The notes below the pieces were generated by a model. That model had not been told where the DNA came from, searched no databases, and saw only the letters and a program-made list of their open reading frames with translations. The position numbers and the translations under genes are program-made. From positions 1,852,717 to 1,916,716 of the forward strand of contig NC_045449.1 in assembly GCF_002776525.5 (NCBI RefSeq): 64,000 bases of DNA. The letters are read 5' to 3'. The DNA comes from Piliocolobus tephrosceles (lineage: Eukaryota; Chordata; Mammalia; Primates; Cercopithecidae). Shown here one piece after another: positions 61,985 through 64,000 of this stretch; positions within the stretch are counted from its first letter, which is position 1, and every line of letters begins with the position of its first letter.

Positions 61985-62715
61985 AAAAGAGCCTGGGCTT
62001 CACAGTTACACAGACCTGAGTTCAAGTACTAACTGCCACTTCCTGGCTGTTTATCCTTAGACAAGTTACTTAACTTCCCTGAGCCTTTGTTTGCTCAAGT
62101 TGTTTGTGAGGTTTAAAAGATAATACAGGCCAGGTGCAGTGGCTCATGCCTGTAATCCCAGCACTTGGGGAGGCCGAGGCAGCGGACCACCTGCGGTCAG
62201 GAGTCCAAGACCAGCCAGGCCAACATGGTGAACCCCCATCTCTACTAAAAATACAAAAATTAGCTGGGTTAGTAGCGGGCTCCTGTAATTCCAGCTACTC
62301 AGGAGGCTGAGGCAGGAGAATTGATTGAACCCAGGAAATGGAGGTTACAGTGAGCTGAGATCGTGCTATTGCAATCCAGCGTGGGTGACAGAGCAAGACT
62401 CCGTTGCAGGAAAAAAAAAAAAAAAGACAAGACAAGCCTGGGCAACATAGTGAGACTGTGTCTGTCAAAAACAAACAAAAAAGCTGGGCATGGTGGTGCA
62501 CCACACCTACGGTCTGAGCTAAATAGGAGGCTGAGGTAGGAGGATTGCTTGAGCCAGGGAAGTCGGAGCTGCAGTGAGCCATAAGTGCGCCACTGCACTC
62601 TAGCCAGGGTGACGAGTGATATCGTGACTCAAAAAGAAAAGACAAGACAGAGAGAATACATATCAAATACTCAGCGAGATGCCTGGGCCCAGTAGGTGCT
62701 CGATAATTGAGCAGC
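61985..62715 (+). mobile_element. MIR split by two Alus
   Basis: MIR text at 61985-62127 ('agacaagttacttaacttcc') continues at 62660-62715 ('cagtaggtgctcgataattg'). Between are an Alu (62129-62425) and an Alu monomer-like copy (62430-62632), both plus strand. Confidence 0.72.
62129..62632 (+). mobile_element. Alu and partial Alu inserted in a MIR
   Basis: The first copy begins 'ggccaggtgcagtggctcat'; the second begins at 'caagcctgggcaacatagtg'. Confidence 0.87.
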
Positions 62716-62904
62716 TATCATTTTTTTTCCCTCTTTGCTCCATTCTCTTCAGAGGTGGGAGGGACACTGCCTAACACGGCTGAGCTGTTTGGAAGCCAGT
62801 CTGAGAGGCAAGGTGGGAAGCATGGGGCTGGCACATAGCCTAGGGCCAAGGGGAGAGGCCCTGGAATGCTTACCTGGCTGTTGGAACTGCAAAAAAATTT
62901 CTTT

Positions 62905-63120
62905 TTAATTTGTCCAGGCTGGAGTTTGCAGCAGCCTCATCATGGCTTGCAGCAGGCTCAGCCTCTTGAGCTCAAGCGGGAACCTGGCTAATTTTTAAAA
63001 ATTGTTTTGTAAAGATGAGGTCTTGCTATATTGCTGGTCTCAAACTCCTGGCCTCAAGTGATCCTCCCACCTTGGCCTCCCGAAGCACTGGGATTACAGG
63101 CACGAGCCACCACTCAGGGC
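62905..63120 (-). mobile_element. Degenerate old Alu
   Basis: Weak matches such as 'ggtctcaaactcctggcctc' and 'cactgggattacaggcac'. Confidence 0.7.
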
Positions 63121-63462
63121 CTGAAATATTTTATTCAGAACTAAGGTGCTAGATCCAGGCTACTGGGCTGGCCAAGTAGGGGAGGAAAGACCTTGCCTCT
63201 CTTCAGCAATCCCTCTCCCTATTCTTCAGAAAGACTCCGGACCTAATCAAGAGGTACGCATGCATTACCCCAGTAATCTAGAGAGGCTCCAAGGTCCCGG
63301 GCTTCGGAATAAGTGTGCCACTAGTACATATATCAGGAATATAGTCACAATTGCCTTGTCCATCAGGTCCCTTCACAGTGGGGTATGGGCGGTGGCTCTG
63401 TCTTTTTTAATGGGATTGTTGAGGGTTTGAGGAGGCCCTGCAAACCCTGCAACTGTATCTTT

Positions 63463-63905
63463 CTTTCTTTTTTTCTGAGATGGAGTCTGGCTCTGTCGCC
63501 CCAGGCTGCAGTGCAGTGGCGAGATCTCGGCTTACTGCAACCTCCACCTCTTGGGTTCAAAAGATTCTTCCTAAGTAGCTGGGAGTACAACAGGCATGTG
63601 CCACCACGCCCGGCTAAGTTTTGTATTTTTAGTAGAGATGGGTTTTCACCATGTTGGCCAGGCTGGTTTCGAATTCCCGACCTCAGGTGATCCCCCTGTC
63701 TCGGCCTCCCAAAGTGTTGGGATTACAGGCGTGAGCCACTTTGCTTGGCCAACAGTATCTTATTTTATGCTAAGATGGGGTCTCGCTTTGTTGCCCAGGC
63801 TGCTCTTGGCTGCTCTGAACTCCTGGCCTCAAGGAATCCTACTGCCTTGGCCTCCCAATTCCCAGTACTGCTGGGATTACAGGCATAAACCACTGTCTCC
63901 AGCCT
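63463..63905 (-). mobile_element. Alu plus partial Alu, inverted
   Basis: A nearly full copy (63463-63750) followed by a diverged partial copy (63765-63905). Confidence 0.87.
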
Positions 63906-64000
63906 GTGTATCTTCCTTAAATAAGACCCAGCTGGATTATTGCCTCATGTCTCCCAATATTAAAGCAGTGATGAGAAGATCCCCAGTATGGTATTTTCTA

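Larger units (their letters stand above)
54590..64000 (-). other. SMG6: SMG6 intron, upstream part, no exon found
   Basis: I looked for exons continuing the SMG6 frame and found none. Repeats are listed separately. 57000-59200, 59520-60900 and 61460-61980 show nothing I recognise. Confidence 0.75.

Noticed and set aside
54590..64000. Further SMG6 exons
   Set aside because: No minus-strand frame with splice borders continues the protein before VIAADCK; most open frames are in Alus.

Overview
The window is primate genomic DNA, most likely from an Old World monkey. Spliced genes with GT-AG introns, AATAAA signals and dense Alu, MIR and hAT-Charlie (MER1-type) repeats give a primate. Several young AluY copies carry the cercopithecoid variants 'cacctcgcccggctag' and 'gtggccggatctcagctcac' (for example 52060-52080, 61040-61060, 51751-51775). 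Gene order and content match human 17p13.3: DPH1, OVCA2, MIR132/MIR212, HIC1 and the 3' end of SMG6. There is one 100-base assembly gap (51821-51920).

Layout. 1-1883 is the end of DPH1 intron 1; exon 1, with the start codon, lies outside the window. 1884-9801 holds the remaining eleven coding exons of DPH1 (plus strand), encoding residues 27-443 of a 443-residue protein. OVCA2 (9992-11003, plus) follows directly and probably shares the DPH1 3' end near 11320. 11330-18165 is Alu-packed intergenic DNA. At 18166-18635 the minus-strand microRNA genes MIR132 and MIR212 sit in a CpG-rich block with CREB sites, a REST element between the two hairpins and an upstream TATA/CRE/MEF2 promoter near 19425-19545. 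A second CpG-rich block (about 21400-26600) holds HIC1 (plus), which has two visible alternative first exons joined to one large exon. HIC1 and SMG6 are tail to tail, with poly(A) signals 190 bp apart. From 27445 to beyond 54589 runs the 3' end of SMG6 (minus): six coding exons carrying the whole C-terminal PIN nuclease domain, with introns full of repeats. 54590-64000 is SMG6 intron.

Functions. DPH1 starts diphthamide synthesis on elongation factor 2. OVCA2 is a small serine hydrolase. miR-132/212 are activity-regulated neuronal microRNAs. HIC1 is a BTB zinc-finger repressor. SMG6 is the endonuclease of nonsense-mediated decay. They are neighbours by synteny, not one pathway. I found no novel multigene system. 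The observations most worth checking are a 69-codon upstream ORF made by splicing the distal HIC1 first exon, a compact candidate promoter at 21515-21732, a composite AluY array around the assembly gap, a 79-bp minisatellite and a 230-bp direct duplication in SMG6 introns, and a palindrome between two inverted young AluY copies.
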